A stretch of 34,503 nucleotides of DNA from JBAJNN01 sp036881905 (GTDB lineage: Bacteria; Pseudomonadota; Alphaproteobacteria; Rhizobiales; Im1). Below are positions 25,942 to 33,467 of this stretch, piece after piece (the stretch's first letter is position 1; the number at the start of each line of letters is the position of its first letter). The stretch is taken from assembly GCA_036881905.1 (NCBI GenBank), contig JBAJNN010000020.1, positions 1 through 34,503 on the forward strand, written 5' to 3'. The notes beneath the pieces were generated by a model. It was not told the DNA's origin and ran no database searches. It saw only the letters and a list, made by a program, of their open reading frames with translations. Made by a program: the position numbers and the translations under genes.

Positions 25942-26122
25942 CAAGCCGATCAGCCATTGCAGAATAATTCGGCCCAGCCAGGGCCGCCCCATACCCAAAC
26001 CCCCCTAAAAGCGGGGGTCCGAGGCGTTAGAGCGCCCCGAACCGGATGGACTAGACCCATCCACAACTTACGTTGTCTCGCACCCATGCACGGGCGAGGC
26101 GAATATTAAGAGGAGTCCATCC
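25942..26122. other. Non-coding gap with short hairpins
   Basis: No gene is supported between the endolysin and the methylase. There are two stem-loops, ACCCCC...GGGGGT near 26000 and GGATGG...CCATCC near 26045-26063. An AAGAGGAG ribosome site for the methylase lies just before 26123. Confidence 0.4.
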
Positions 26123-26938
26123 ATGGAGTCGAGTCCCGTTGCTTCGCTCAAACCTGTTGCGCCCACAAAACCGGTCGCCCCTTACGTCGGCGGCAAATTT
26201 TATCTCGCCAGGCGTCTGGTCGCGCGCATCGAGGCGATCCCGCACGACACCTACGCCGAGCCGTTCGTCGGCATGGGCGGCGTGTTCCTGCGCCGCCGAC
26301 AAGCCGCGAAGGTCGAAATCGTCAACGACATCAACAAAGAAATCATCACGCTCTATCGCATATTGCAAAGACACTATGTCGCCTTCCTGGAGATGATGCG
26401 GTTTCAGATTACGTCGAGGGCCGAATTCGAGCGTCTGGCCAAAACCGATCCTTCAACCCTGACCGACCTCGAACGCGCCGCCCGTATCCTCTATCTCCAA
26501 CGCACAGCCTATGGCGGCAGGGCCTATGGCCAAACCTTCGGTATCAGCCCGACCAACCCCGGAAGGTTCAACGCCACCAAGCTGGGGCCGATGCTTGAGG
26601 ATTTGCACGAGCGCCTGGAGGGCGTTGTCATAGAATGTCTGCCCTATGGAGATTTTATCCGACGCTACGACAATCCGGAAACCCTGTTTTATCTCGACCC
26701 GCCCTATTGGGGCCATGAAAACCTTTATGGGCCAGTGTTCGAGCGCGCCGATTTTACCTGCCTCGCCGACCAGCTGGCGGGCATCGAGGGCAAATTCATC
26801 CTGTCGCTCAACGATACGCCAGAGATTAGGGAGCTGTTTGCCGCTTTCCGTATCGATACGGTGGAGACAACCTATTCGGTGCAGCGGAAGGGCCGAGGCA
26901 AGCCCGCCAAGGAGGTCGTGATCTCAAACGGGCCGTAA
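26123..26938 (+). CDS. dam: DNA adenine methyltransferase (Dam, D12 class)
   Basis: 271 aa. PYVGGK (residues 20-25) and AEPFVGMGG (45-53) form the S-adenosylmethionine site, and LDPPYWG with DPPY at 192-195 is the catalytic motif of N6-adenine methylases. TAYGGRAYGQTFGISP is typical of the D12 target-recognition part. Phage copies protect DNA from restriction or alter regulation. The recognition site cannot be read from sequence alone. It has its own terminator. Confidence 0.9.
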   Translation: MESSPVASLKPVAPTKPVAPYVGGKFYLARRLVARIEAIPHDTYAEPFVGMGGVFLRRRQAAKVEIVNDINKEIITLYRILQRHYVAFLEMMRFQITSRAEFERLAKTDPSTLTDLERAARILYLQRTAYGGRAYGQTFGISPTNPGRFNATKLGPMLEDLHERLEGVVIECLPYGDFIRRYDNPETLFYLDPPYWGHENLYGPVFERADFTCLADQLAGIEGKFILSLNDTPEIRELFAAFRIDTVETTYSVQRKGRGKPAKEVVISNGP

Positions 26939-26956
26939 GTCGTTCTAATCTAATTC

Positions 26957-26995
26957 CGGCCGGAACGGGTTTGCACTCGCTCCGGCCGTTTTCTT
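26957..26995 (+). terminator. Rho-independent terminator after dam
   Basis: CGGCCGGA (26957-26964) pairs perfectly with TCCGGCCG (26981-26988), followed by TTTTCTT. It ends the plus-strand transcript, just before the 3' end of the convergent antirepressor gene. Confidence 0.8.
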
Positions 26996-27050
26996 CCGCG
27001 CCAGGCCATGCCCGCTCTACCGGCAGTCATCGCCGATACGCGATCCCGCA

Positions 27051-27842
27051 TCATTCAGGACCGAGAAACTTTCCGGCATGGCAGCGCGCATGCTTCATCC
27101 TGTCATACAAAGCGGCGAGGTTGCCGCGGAGGGCTCGAAGCGCACCCTCCACCTGCCTCTCATTGGCACGCAGGGCGTCCACCAGCGCGGGACAGTCGTT
27201 GACCATATACAGGGCCTCGGCAATTCTTGTCGCGTCGTCGAAGACCACCTCCGGTCTTTCGATCGGGAGGCTTAAGCGGACTTCGGACGCACCGGCGTCC
27301 GGCGCGTCCGAGAGGATAAAGTCAATCGCCTTGTAGATTTGCGTCTTCTCTATATCTCGGTAGCGGGCCACGTCGAACCGCCGTTTAAGCCGGTCGTAGG
27401 CGTCCCGACGCTCGTCATTGTCCAGCCATTTCTCCTGCATCAGCTTTTGGATCGCGCGACGCTGGGCGTTGGTCAGAGTTTTCGGTCTGGGAAGAGCGGG
27501 GGGCGCGGCGATCCCCTCCAGTATGTCCAAAACCCATTTGCGGAACGCCTTGGCACATTCGGTGCGAGCGAACATCGCAACCAGGTGGCAGCCGCGCGGG
27601 CTAAAAATACGCTGAGATTTCTGCAAATTTCCCGAGGTGCCCAAATTGAGGACCTCGGACATATCAGGGGAAAATTCGTCTTTGTACCGCGTCCACAGAT
27701 TGTGGACGCCGCGACGATCACGCATTCCAAGCGCCCGCGCCAGGTCGATGCTGGCAATCCACGGCGTGCCGTTGTGGTCAATGATGGTAAGCTCGGTGTC
27801 CTGAAAGCGGACGGATTCGGGGAGTGTGGTTCTCGCGCTCAT
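27051..27842 (-). CDS. Phage antirepressor, P22_AR_N type
   Basis: 263 aa from the Met at 27842. VRFQDTELTIIDHNGTPW and RIFSPRGCHLVAMFARTECAKAFRKWVLDIL are the P22 antirepressor N-terminal domain. The C-terminal half (NAQRRAIQKLMQEKW... and RALRGNLAALYDRMKHA) looks helical. Relatives inactivate phage repressors. TAGGAG lies nine bases upstream of the start, inside a sequence complementary to an upstream RNA element. The start overlaps the leader peptide stop as ATGA. Upstream Mets at 27917 are in antisense/leader sequence and less likely. Confidence 0.85.
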   Translation of the reverse strand: MSARTTLPESVRFQDTELTIIDHNGTPWIASIDLARALGMRDRRGVHNLWTRYKDEFSPDMSEVLNLGTSGNLQKSQRIFSPRGCHLVAMFARTECAKAFRKWVLDILEGIAAPPALPRPKTLTNAQRRAIQKLMQEKWLDNDERRDAYDRLKRRFDVARYRDIEKTQIYKAIDFILSDAPDAGASEVRLSLPIERPEVVFDDATRIAEALYMVNDCPALVDALRANERQVEGALRALRGNLAALYDRMKHARCHAGKFLGPE

Positions 27843-27970
27843 AGCGGGTCTCCTACAGTCAGAGGTTGACCCGGAAGCCCTCTTGTCAAAGGGCGGCCGG
27901 GCGACAACGGGTGACAAGACCGGCCTGTAGGAACCGGCGAGTCCGAAGACTCCCCATTGCGCCCGACCAT
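27839..27970 (-). CDS. Ash/Icd-like leader peptide
   Basis: A 43-codon frame starting MVGRNGESSDSPVPTGRS and ending at the TGA that overlaps the antirepressor ATG. The MVGR...SDSPVP-type start is what I recall from short peptides encoded over C4 antisense RNAs ahead of antirepressors. Translation would couple to the antirepressor. Because the DNA is an RNA structure element, the peptide itself may be incidental. Confidence 0.45.
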   Translation of the reverse strand: MVGRNGESSDSPVPTGRSCHPLSPGRPLTRGLPGQPLTVGDPL

Positions 27971-28040
27971 AGAAAAAGCCGCATTCCTTGAGAAAGGCGC
28001 GGCTGTCGAGCGCCTACAGACAAACGGGCTTGTCAACCCG
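27905..28040 (-). ncRNA. C4-like antisense RNA element controlling the antirepressor
   Basis: Read 5' to 3' on the minus strand it has: a GGGTTGACAAG...CTGTAGG copy (28039-28013); a terminator hairpin with T-run; GAGTC-UUCG-GACTC (27952-27939); a CCGG-loop-CCGG hairpin whose loop shows CCTACAG (27937-27920); then CTTGTCACCC. The last two segments are complementary both to the upstream copy and to a second copy at 27872-27852 that holds the antirepressor ribosome site. This is the logic of the P1/P22 C4 RNA, which blocks antirepressor translation. Confidence 0.6.
27972..28004 (-). terminator. Terminator hairpin upstream of the C4-like core
   Basis: On the minus strand GCCGC...CCTTTCTCAAGG...GCGGC forms a stem with an inner helix, followed by TTTTTCT. 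It could act as an attenuator between the upstream genes and the antirepressor leader. Confidence 0.6.
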
Positions 28041-28079
28041 GCCACGGATTTTGCCGCGACAAGGTCATCCTTACGCTCA

Positions 28080-28355
28080 TTAAAATTCCGTGTCAAGCCC
28101 GGCCAGATCGGCCAGCAATGCCGCATATCCGGCGACATCGACCATGCTGTCTTTATGCGCCGGATCATGCGCCAGGCGGGCCAGTTTGAGGTCGATCATG
28201 CATAAGACCGCCTGTTCGGCCGTGACCTCTCTCCCCAACGTCGCCGACCAGCGCCGCGCGACTTGCGCAAACAGCGCGGCCGCATCACCGTAAGTCGCGC
28301 CGCGCTCGGCAATGACGGAACGGGCGGCGGAGAGGATGTTGGCGGCCTCGGTCAT
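28080..28355 (-). CDS. DUF6378 phage protein
   Basis: 91 aa from the Met at 28355. AANILSAARSVIAERGATYGD, FAQVARRWSATLG, AVLCMIDLKLARLAHDPAHKDSMVDVAGYAALL match DUF6378, found in many phages near metabolic or early genes. The fold resembles all-alpha nucleotide-hydrolase-like proteins, but the role is unknown. The upstream Met at 28403 would run into the neighbouring gene. It overlaps that gene by 4 bases. Confidence 0.7.
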   Translation of the reverse strand: MTEAANILSAARSVIAERGATYGDAAALFAQVARRWSATLGREVTAEQAVLCMIDLKLARLAHDPAHKDSMVDVAGYAALLADLAGLDTEF

Positions 28356-28738
28356 CGACCCTTTTTGCTTTCTTTTTCCATCGGGATCGGCCACCACCAC
28401 CAATGCGAGCGCGGGATCGCGGGAACCTTGCCGTCCTCATCCTCGACAAAGCCCTCCAATGCCGTCTTCCTGTCCTCCCAGCCCTGAATGATCTTGAAGT
28501 CCTCGTTGAACTCCTTCGGGTGCGCGCGCCAATAGGCGTCCACCTTGTCGAGCTCGGCAATCTGCTCTGGCGATAATTGCCCGCGCACGAACTCATAAGC
28601 CGAACGCTCGTGTAGCGTCTCGTCGCGGTCCATGTCGAAGGACGGATCGCCAATGGTGTCGTAGCAGGCGAACATGCCTGAAAGGAGGGGAATGTTCTCC
28701 GTGATCGTGCGGTTGGTTCCGGTCAGCCTGTAAGCCAT
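28352..28738 (-). CDS. Phage hypothetical protein
   Basis: A 128-aa acidic protein (TITENIPLLSGMFACYDTIGDPSFDMDRDE..., LSPEQIAELDKVDAYWRAHPKEFNEDFKIIQGWEDRKTAL) ending in a Trp-rich/basic tail (SHWWWWPIPMEKESKKGR). No family is recognised. It is translationally coupled to both neighbours (16-base overlap upstream, 4-base downstream). Confidence 0.6.
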   Translation of the reverse strand: MAYRLTGTNRTITENIPLLSGMFACYDTIGDPSFDMDRDETLHERSAYEFVRGQLSPEQIAELDKVDAYWRAHPKEFNEDFKIIQGWEDRKTALEGFVEDEDGKVPAIPRSHWWWWPIPMEKESKKGR

Positions 28739-30084
28739 TTGACAACTCCTCTTGCTCGTTGTTTATGTGGCGGCACCTGATCGTTTTTCGCCCCCAGCTT
28801 TTCGCGGAAATGGTGGGTGGTGATCTTGTTGGCCTTCATATCGACCGCCGTGATTATAAACCCCTTATCCCCGTTATCGGCGCGCCATGATCGTTTTATG
28901 AAGGTCGCATTGAGAACGCCCTTGCGCAGCGACAAATAGACGTCGCGATCGCCGCGCCGGATCAGATCGAGCGCCGATTGATTGTAATCGGCCTGAGTGC
29001 TCAGCCCAAGTCGCCCGCGATGCTTCCTGAAATGGCCTTGCGACACCTTGACATGCGGCCATTGCGCCGTCTTCACCCGCTTAATCAACGCGCCGATCTC
29101 CTTGCGGCTCAAGACCTCGCGGTCGCGCACCGATTGCGTCCAGCGGTCCACCTGGGTTTGCGGCCCCGTCGCCTCGAAATGCGCAACCGTAATGGTCCGG
29201 CAGCGGAAGTGATAGGGCGGCCCCGCCGTATTGGCGGGCAAGTCCCTGGTCGCCACATGGTCGAGGTCGGCCATGTCGCCATGCATCGCCCAGGCTCGCT
29301 TGGCCGCCGCCTCGTCATGGGCGGCCGCGGCCCTAAGGTAAGCGTCGCGCTGATCGGCCAATCGCCTGACCTCGATGCTCCGCCCGTGCATATGGCGGCA
29401 TATCTTTGTCGTGCGCTCGTCCAAATGGGCGCGGACCTCGACGCGCTCGATGCCGGCGCGGCGATAGCCGGTGACCCGCCCCATCTCGCGGGTCTTGGTC
29501 GCGGTATGATCGGCCAGAACCTCCCAATAGCGCCGGCTCCGGTCGCCCATATCGGCGAAGTCCTGCGCGAACCGCGCCGTCAGGCCTTCCCGCGTCATGC
29601 CTTGCGTGAAATACTCCCGCAATATCTTACCGATCTTCGGCGCGGTCTCGATGTCCCAGGACCGGCCGATCCAGTAGAGGTTGGCTTGTTTAAGCATGTC
29701 GAGGCTGTCGAAATCGGGCTGCATGAAGGCGATGTCGACGCCTGTGGCCTTGCCGACCTCGGTTGCGCCGAGCCGATAGAGCGCGTCGGACAGGTTGATC
29801 GCCGGCTCCCTCATCGCGGCGGCGATCGCCGCCGCGCCGAGACGGGCCTCAAGCGCGCCCGCGATCGCCTTGGCGTCCGTCCTCGTAAACCGGCCCGGCC
29901 CCAGATCGCGCAAACGGTCGAGAGCGTCGGCGATCGCCTTGCGCATCTCTTGGCTCCACGACCGCGTCATCGCCGTTTGCAGCTCATGATAGAGCGAGGT
30001 CCACGCCTTGTCGTCCCTGATCACGATTTTGCGCACCGTGCGCTTGACGATTGCGCGCATCACCGCGCGTTCGGCCGTGTCCAT
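28723..30084 (-). CDS. Minor head protein (Mu F / SPP1 gp7-like) with C-terminal nuclease-like domain
   Basis: 453 aa from the Met at 30084 (MDTAERAVMRAIVKRTVRK). Residues ~100-330 are the head-morphogenesis domain: KILREYFTQGMTREGLTARFAQDF, YWEVLADHTATKTREMGRVTGYRRAGIERVEVRAHLDERTTKICRHMHGR, and LPANTAGPPYHFRCRTITV. The last ~110 residues (KVSQGHFRKHRGRLGL...DVYLSLRKGVLNATFIKRSWRADNGDKGFIITAVDM) look like the PBECR group of barnase/EndoU/colicin-like nucleases often fused to such head proteins. It lies apart from, and opposite to, the lambda-type head cluster. An upstream Met at 30261 overlaps the neighbouring gene. Confidence 0.75.
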   Translation of the reverse strand: MDTAERAVMRAIVKRTVRKIVIRDDKAWTSLYHELQTAMTRSWSQEMRKAIADALDRLRDLGPGRFTRTDAKAIAGALEARLGAAAIAAAMREPAINLSDALYRLGATEVGKATGVDIAFMQPDFDSLDMLKQANLYWIGRSWDIETAPKIGKILREYFTQGMTREGLTARFAQDFADMGDRSRRYWEVLADHTATKTREMGRVTGYRRAGIERVEVRAHLDERTTKICRHMHGRSIEVRRLADQRDAYLRAAAAHDEAAAKRAWAMHGDMADLDHVATRDLPANTAGPPYHFRCRTITVAHFEATGPQTQVDRWTQSVRDREVLSRKEIGALIKRVKTAQWPHVKVSQGHFRKHRGRLGLSTQADYNQSALDLIRRGDRDVYLSLRKGVLNATFIKRSWRADNGDKGFIITAVDMKANKITTHHFREKLGAKNDQVPPHKQRARGVVKWLTG

Positions 30085-30362
30085 GCGCGTCCTCTCTCCG
30101 CCCTGACAATAACATCCCGCTCCAGCCGATCCATCAGCCAATCGACGAGCTTGCAGTGTGGGCGGGCCGATTTGATCAACACGACGACCTGTTTGCGCAA
30201 GGGCGGCGGCATGAGCGGATGATATTCTTCCCACACACCCGTTGCGCCGAGATCGCTCCAATCGACCTCGCCCATATCGACTATCCCTCTGATGCGCCTA
30301 GCTCTTTCGATCAGCGCATCGACGCAGATCATGAGGTCCAAAGCCTCTCCCTTGCTCATCAT
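30060..30362 (-). CDS. Phage hypothetical protein
   Basis: 100 aa (MMSKGEALDLMICVDALIERARRIRGIVDMGEVDWSDLG..., LRKQVVVLIKSARPHCKLVDWLMDRLERDVIV). It is coupled to the GemA-like gene by overlapping start and stop, and overlaps the minor head protein start. The family is not recognised; early-region phage regulatory or accessory role by context. Confidence 0.55.
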   Translation of the reverse strand: MMSKGEALDLMICVDALIERARRIRGIVDMGEVDWSDLGATGVWEEYHPLMPPPLRKQVVVLIKSARPHCKLVDWLMDRLERDVIVRAERGRAWTRPNAR

Positions 30363-30632
30363 GACCGCCTCTTTGCTTTTTTAGGCTTGCCCATGCCCAG
30401 CCAGTGCTCAAGCCCGCTGATCACTTGGCTGGCCTGACGTCGCGTCAGCCACCCTGGGGCGGCGACCTTGGCGGTGCGCCTGACAAATCCGGCAAGACGC
30501 GGGTCGTTTAGGCCCCGATCCCAGCCCTTGGCGCGGGCCAGGCGGTCGAGGCGATACTATTGCGCGGGCGTCGGGCGCGGCTCGCCCGACGGCGTCAGTC
30601 CCTTGCCGGACGGATAATCGACGCGCGGTGCG
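30359..30632 (-). pseudogene. GemA/gp16-like (DUF1018) protein, amber stop and truncated 5' end
   Basis: The minus strand reads PSGKGLTPSGEPRPTPAQ, TAG (at 30559-30557), then YRLDRLARAKGWDRGLNDPRLAGFVRRTAKVAAPGWLTRRQASQVISGLEHWLG to the TGA at 30361-30359. The FVRRTAKV..PxWLTxRQASxVISGLxxWL block fits the GemA/gp16 family of Mu-like phages. The upstream part is lost at the junction with aapQ, so no start remains. The in-frame stop makes function unlikely. Confidence 0.65.
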
Positions 30633-30640
30633 GTGCGGCT
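30622..30640. other. Prophage/host junction within aapQ
   Basis: Left of about 30630 the DNA reads as the GemA-like gene on the minus strand. From about 30632 it reads as the interior of AapQ (GAALNTLKVS...). The boundary falls in a GCGGTGCGGTGCGG direct repeat. No att core or target duplication can be defined without the other end. Confidence 0.6.
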
Positions 30641-31549
30641 CTCAATACCTTGAAAGTCTCTATAGCCAGTCTTGTCGGTGCAACCATAATCGGTATGGGG
30701 GTCGGTATTGCAAGGCTTTCGTCAAATCTCCCGATGAAGCGATTAGCGGCTACCTATGTGGAGTTGTTCCGCAACACGCCGCAGCTTGTTCAAATTATTT
30801 TCTGGTATGCGCTGATAACGCTTTTACCCTCACCAAAAAACGCCATTCGTTTGAGCAGCGCCTATTTGAGCAATCGCGGCGCTTCAATTCCGTGCCCGGC
30901 ATTTGGCGTCTGCTGTCTTTGGATGGCGTTCGCGATCATCGCTGCTGCGGTCGGCGCGGGCTTCATCATTTTTTACGCCAAACGTTACTACCGTAAGACA
31001 CGGGTCCGCCTGCGAGTTTTATGGTGGAACACAGGATTGATCATTGGCCTGCCGTTTGTCGTTTGGCTCGCATATGGCGCGCCGACAGATATTGACGTTC
31101 CAGTGCGACGGGGATTCAATTTCACAGGAGGAATCACTTTATCGCCGGAGTTTTTGGCGCTTTTCTTAGGGCTATCTCTTTATATTGCCGCCTTCATCGC
31201 GGAAATTGTCCGGACAGGAATTCAATCGGTTGATGGGGGCCAAATCGAGGTGGCGCGCACGATCGGCCTTGAAAAAGCAGATATCTACCGCAGGATCATC
31301 TTGCCGCAAGCGCTACGGGTGATGTTGCCACCAATAGCGGGGCAATATGTAAGTTCAATCAAAAACAGTTCGCTTGGCGTCGCAATCGGCTATCCCGAAA
31401 TCTTCAACATCACCAACGCGGTCGTCAACGAGAGCGGCCATGCAATTGAAGCGGTGTTGCTGATGATGGCGATTTATCTCTCTATCTCCATCTCTATCGC
31501 CGTCATACTGAATCTCTACAACAAAGCCGTTCAGATCAAGGGTTATTGA
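30632..31549 (+). pseudogene. aapQ: AapQ amino-acid ABC transporter permease, 5' truncated
   Basis: About 305 codons remain of a ~390-400-aa permease. GAALNTLKVSIASLVGATIIGMGVGIARLSSN, YVELFRNTPQLVQIIFWYAL, and the EAA-type loop (VARTIGLEKADIYRRIILPQALRVMLPP) are characteristic of the membrane subunit of the general L-amino-acid uptake system. The N-terminal ~85 residues, with the first membrane segments and the start codon, are missing at the prophage junction. The frame extends upstream to 30560, but that part is phage sequence. Partner of AapM. Confidence 0.85.
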
Positions 31550-31553
31550 GAGC

Positions 31554-32676
31554 ATGACGCCTAATACAATCACTTCAAGCGCCATCACCATATCCTCCAT
31601 TCCGCCCAGGCCTCCACCATCAACGGGGTTGGGGGCCGTTGCATGGCTGCGACTCAATTTATTCAAAGACGGATTCAGCGCCATTCTGACGCTGTTGCTT
31701 GCCACAGGGGCGTTTGTTTTTGTCCCAAATATTATCAGGTGGGCCTTGGTTAATGCCGTGTGGGCGATAAACGACCCGAATGAGTGCCGCGTGGCAGTGG
31801 GGGCATGCTGGGCGGTTATTAGCGAAAAATACAGAGTGATCCTCTTCGGAACCTTCCCCTACCATGAACAGTGGCGCGCTGTATTGGCTATGATAATAGT
31901 AATCGGAATATCCGTTATTTCGGCGTTCCGCCGATTTTGGTCATACCAACTGTTCCTGGTCTGGATTTTTGCGGCTCTTTTTGTTCTTGCTCTCATGCTT
32001 GGCGGTGTGTTTGGGTTGAGTTTAATAACCACTAACCAGTGGGGAGGTCTGCCGCTGACTTTGCTGATATTTGTCGGAACGGTGGTTGGTGGACTGCCCT
32101 TGGCTGTCATCCTGGCCCTCGGACGGCGCTCTTCATTACTGGTCATCCAGGCGATCTCAATCGGTTTCATCGAAATTATCCGTGGCGTGCCGTTGATTAC
32201 CGTTTTATTTGTAGCATCACTGATGTTGCCTCTATTCTTACCGGAATCCCTGACCACAGATAAAGTCATTCGTTCCGAGGTTGGCATGATTCTGTTCTTC
32301 GCCGCCTACGCGGCAGAAGATGTGCGTGGCGGTCTGCAAGCCATTTCGCACGGTCAATATGAAGCAGCCGATTCAATCGGTCTATCCTATTGGCGCAAAA
32401 TGACGGCAGTTATCCTCCCACAGGCTATTGCGTGTCGTGATCCCCTCGTTGATGAACAACATTATCCGTGCGTTCAAAAACACCACCTTCGTCAGCATCC
32501 TCGGCCTGTTCGACATTTTAGGCGCTACCTCCACCGCGCTTGAGGACCCCCTCTGGGTGATTTATGCACCCGAGGCGTATCTTTTCGTCTCTTCTCTTTA
32601 CTTTTTCTTTTGTTTTTCAATGTCGCAATATAGTAAGCGCCTGGAAAAGGACCTAAGGACAGGACAGAGACTGTGA
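31554..32676 (+). pseudogene. aapM: AapM amino-acid ABC transporter permease, frameshifted
   Basis: The first ~290 codons encode a normal AapM (NQWGGLPLTLLIFVGTVVGGLPLAVILALGRRS, FIEIIRGVPLITVLF, AAEDVRGGLQAISHGQYEAADSIGLSYWRKM). At 32421-32430 an extra A turns PQA-LRVVIPSL into PQAIACRDP, and the frame ends at 32543. The rest of the protein (RVVIPSLMNNIIRAFKNTTFVSILGLFDILG...) is in the next frame and ends at 32676. Removing one base restores ~373 aa. The EAA loop is split, so the product would be defective. Confidence 0.85.
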
Positions 32677-33443
32677 TAGCGAACGATAAACCAGCGACAC
32701 AATGCCCAGAAGAGGCTATTGTCGAATTGCACAGCGTCAACAAGTGGTTTGGCCGCACTCACGCTCTTCGTGAGATAACACTAAAAGTGGGGCGCGGTGA
32801 AAAAGTTATTCTTTGCGGCCCGTCCGGCTCGGGTAAGTCCACTATGATCCGTTGTATCAACCGACTGGAAAAACACCAAGAAGGAGATATTATCATCAAT
32901 GGCATCAAACTGACCGATGACGCCCACGCCATCAAAGCCATCCACCAACAGGTTGGAATGGTTTTTCAAAAGTTCAATTTGTTTCCCCATCTCACCATCA
33001 TGGAAAACCTAACTCTTGGGCCGGTTTTAGGTAAGGGAATGCCGCAGGCCGACGCCGAGGACATGGCAATGGAGTTTCTTGACCGGGTAAGAATTCCAGG
33101 CCAAGCATGGAAATATCCAAGTCAACTTTCCGGCGGGCAGCAACAGCGCGTCGCCATTGCCCGTTCTTTAATGATGAAGCCTAGGATAATGCTTTTTGAT
33201 GAACCTACATCCGCCCTTGACCCGGAGATGAGCAATGACGTTCTTGATGTGATGGCCGAGTTGGCTCGTGAGGGCATGACCATGATTTGCGTTACGCACG
33301 AAATGGCGTTCGCCCGTAAAGTTGCTGACCTCATTGTTTTCATGGATAAAGGCGCGATTGTCGAGGCCGCACCGCCGAGGATATTTTTCGCCTCTCCGCA
33401 AAACCCAAGAACCAAGGCTTTTTTAAATCAGATTCTTCATTGA
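32673..33443 (+). CDS. aapP: AapP amino-acid ABC transporter ATPase
   Basis: 256 aa. Walker A GPSGSGKST (49-57), Q-loop region MVFQKFNLFPH (96-106), signature LSGGQQQRVAIAR (from 152), Walker B IMLFDE (172-177), H-loop His209. It powers polar amino-acid import with AapQ and AapM. Start is GTG 32673, overlapping the aapM stop (GTGA). Intact, although both permease partners are broken. Confidence 0.95.
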   Translation: MIANDKPATQCPEEAIVELHSVNKWFGRTHALREITLKVGRGEKVILCGPSGSGKSTMIRCINRLEKHQEGDIIINGIKLTDDAHAIKAIHQQVGMVFQKFNLFPHLTIMENLTLGPVLGKGMPQADAEDMAMEFLDRVRIPGQAWKYPSQLSGGQQQRVAIARSLMMKPRIMLFDEPTSALDPEMSNDVLDVMAELAREGMTMICVTHEMAFARKVADLIVFMDKGAIVEAAPPRIFFASPQNPRTKAFLNQILH

Positions 33444-33467
33444 TCCGGACTGAGGAAAAATTTTCAG

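Noticed and set aside
28978..30222. Long plus-strand open frame of 414 codons
   Set aside because: It is antisense to the minor head protein; its Arg/Pro/Gly/Leu-rich composition is the usual shadow of a GC-rich gene.
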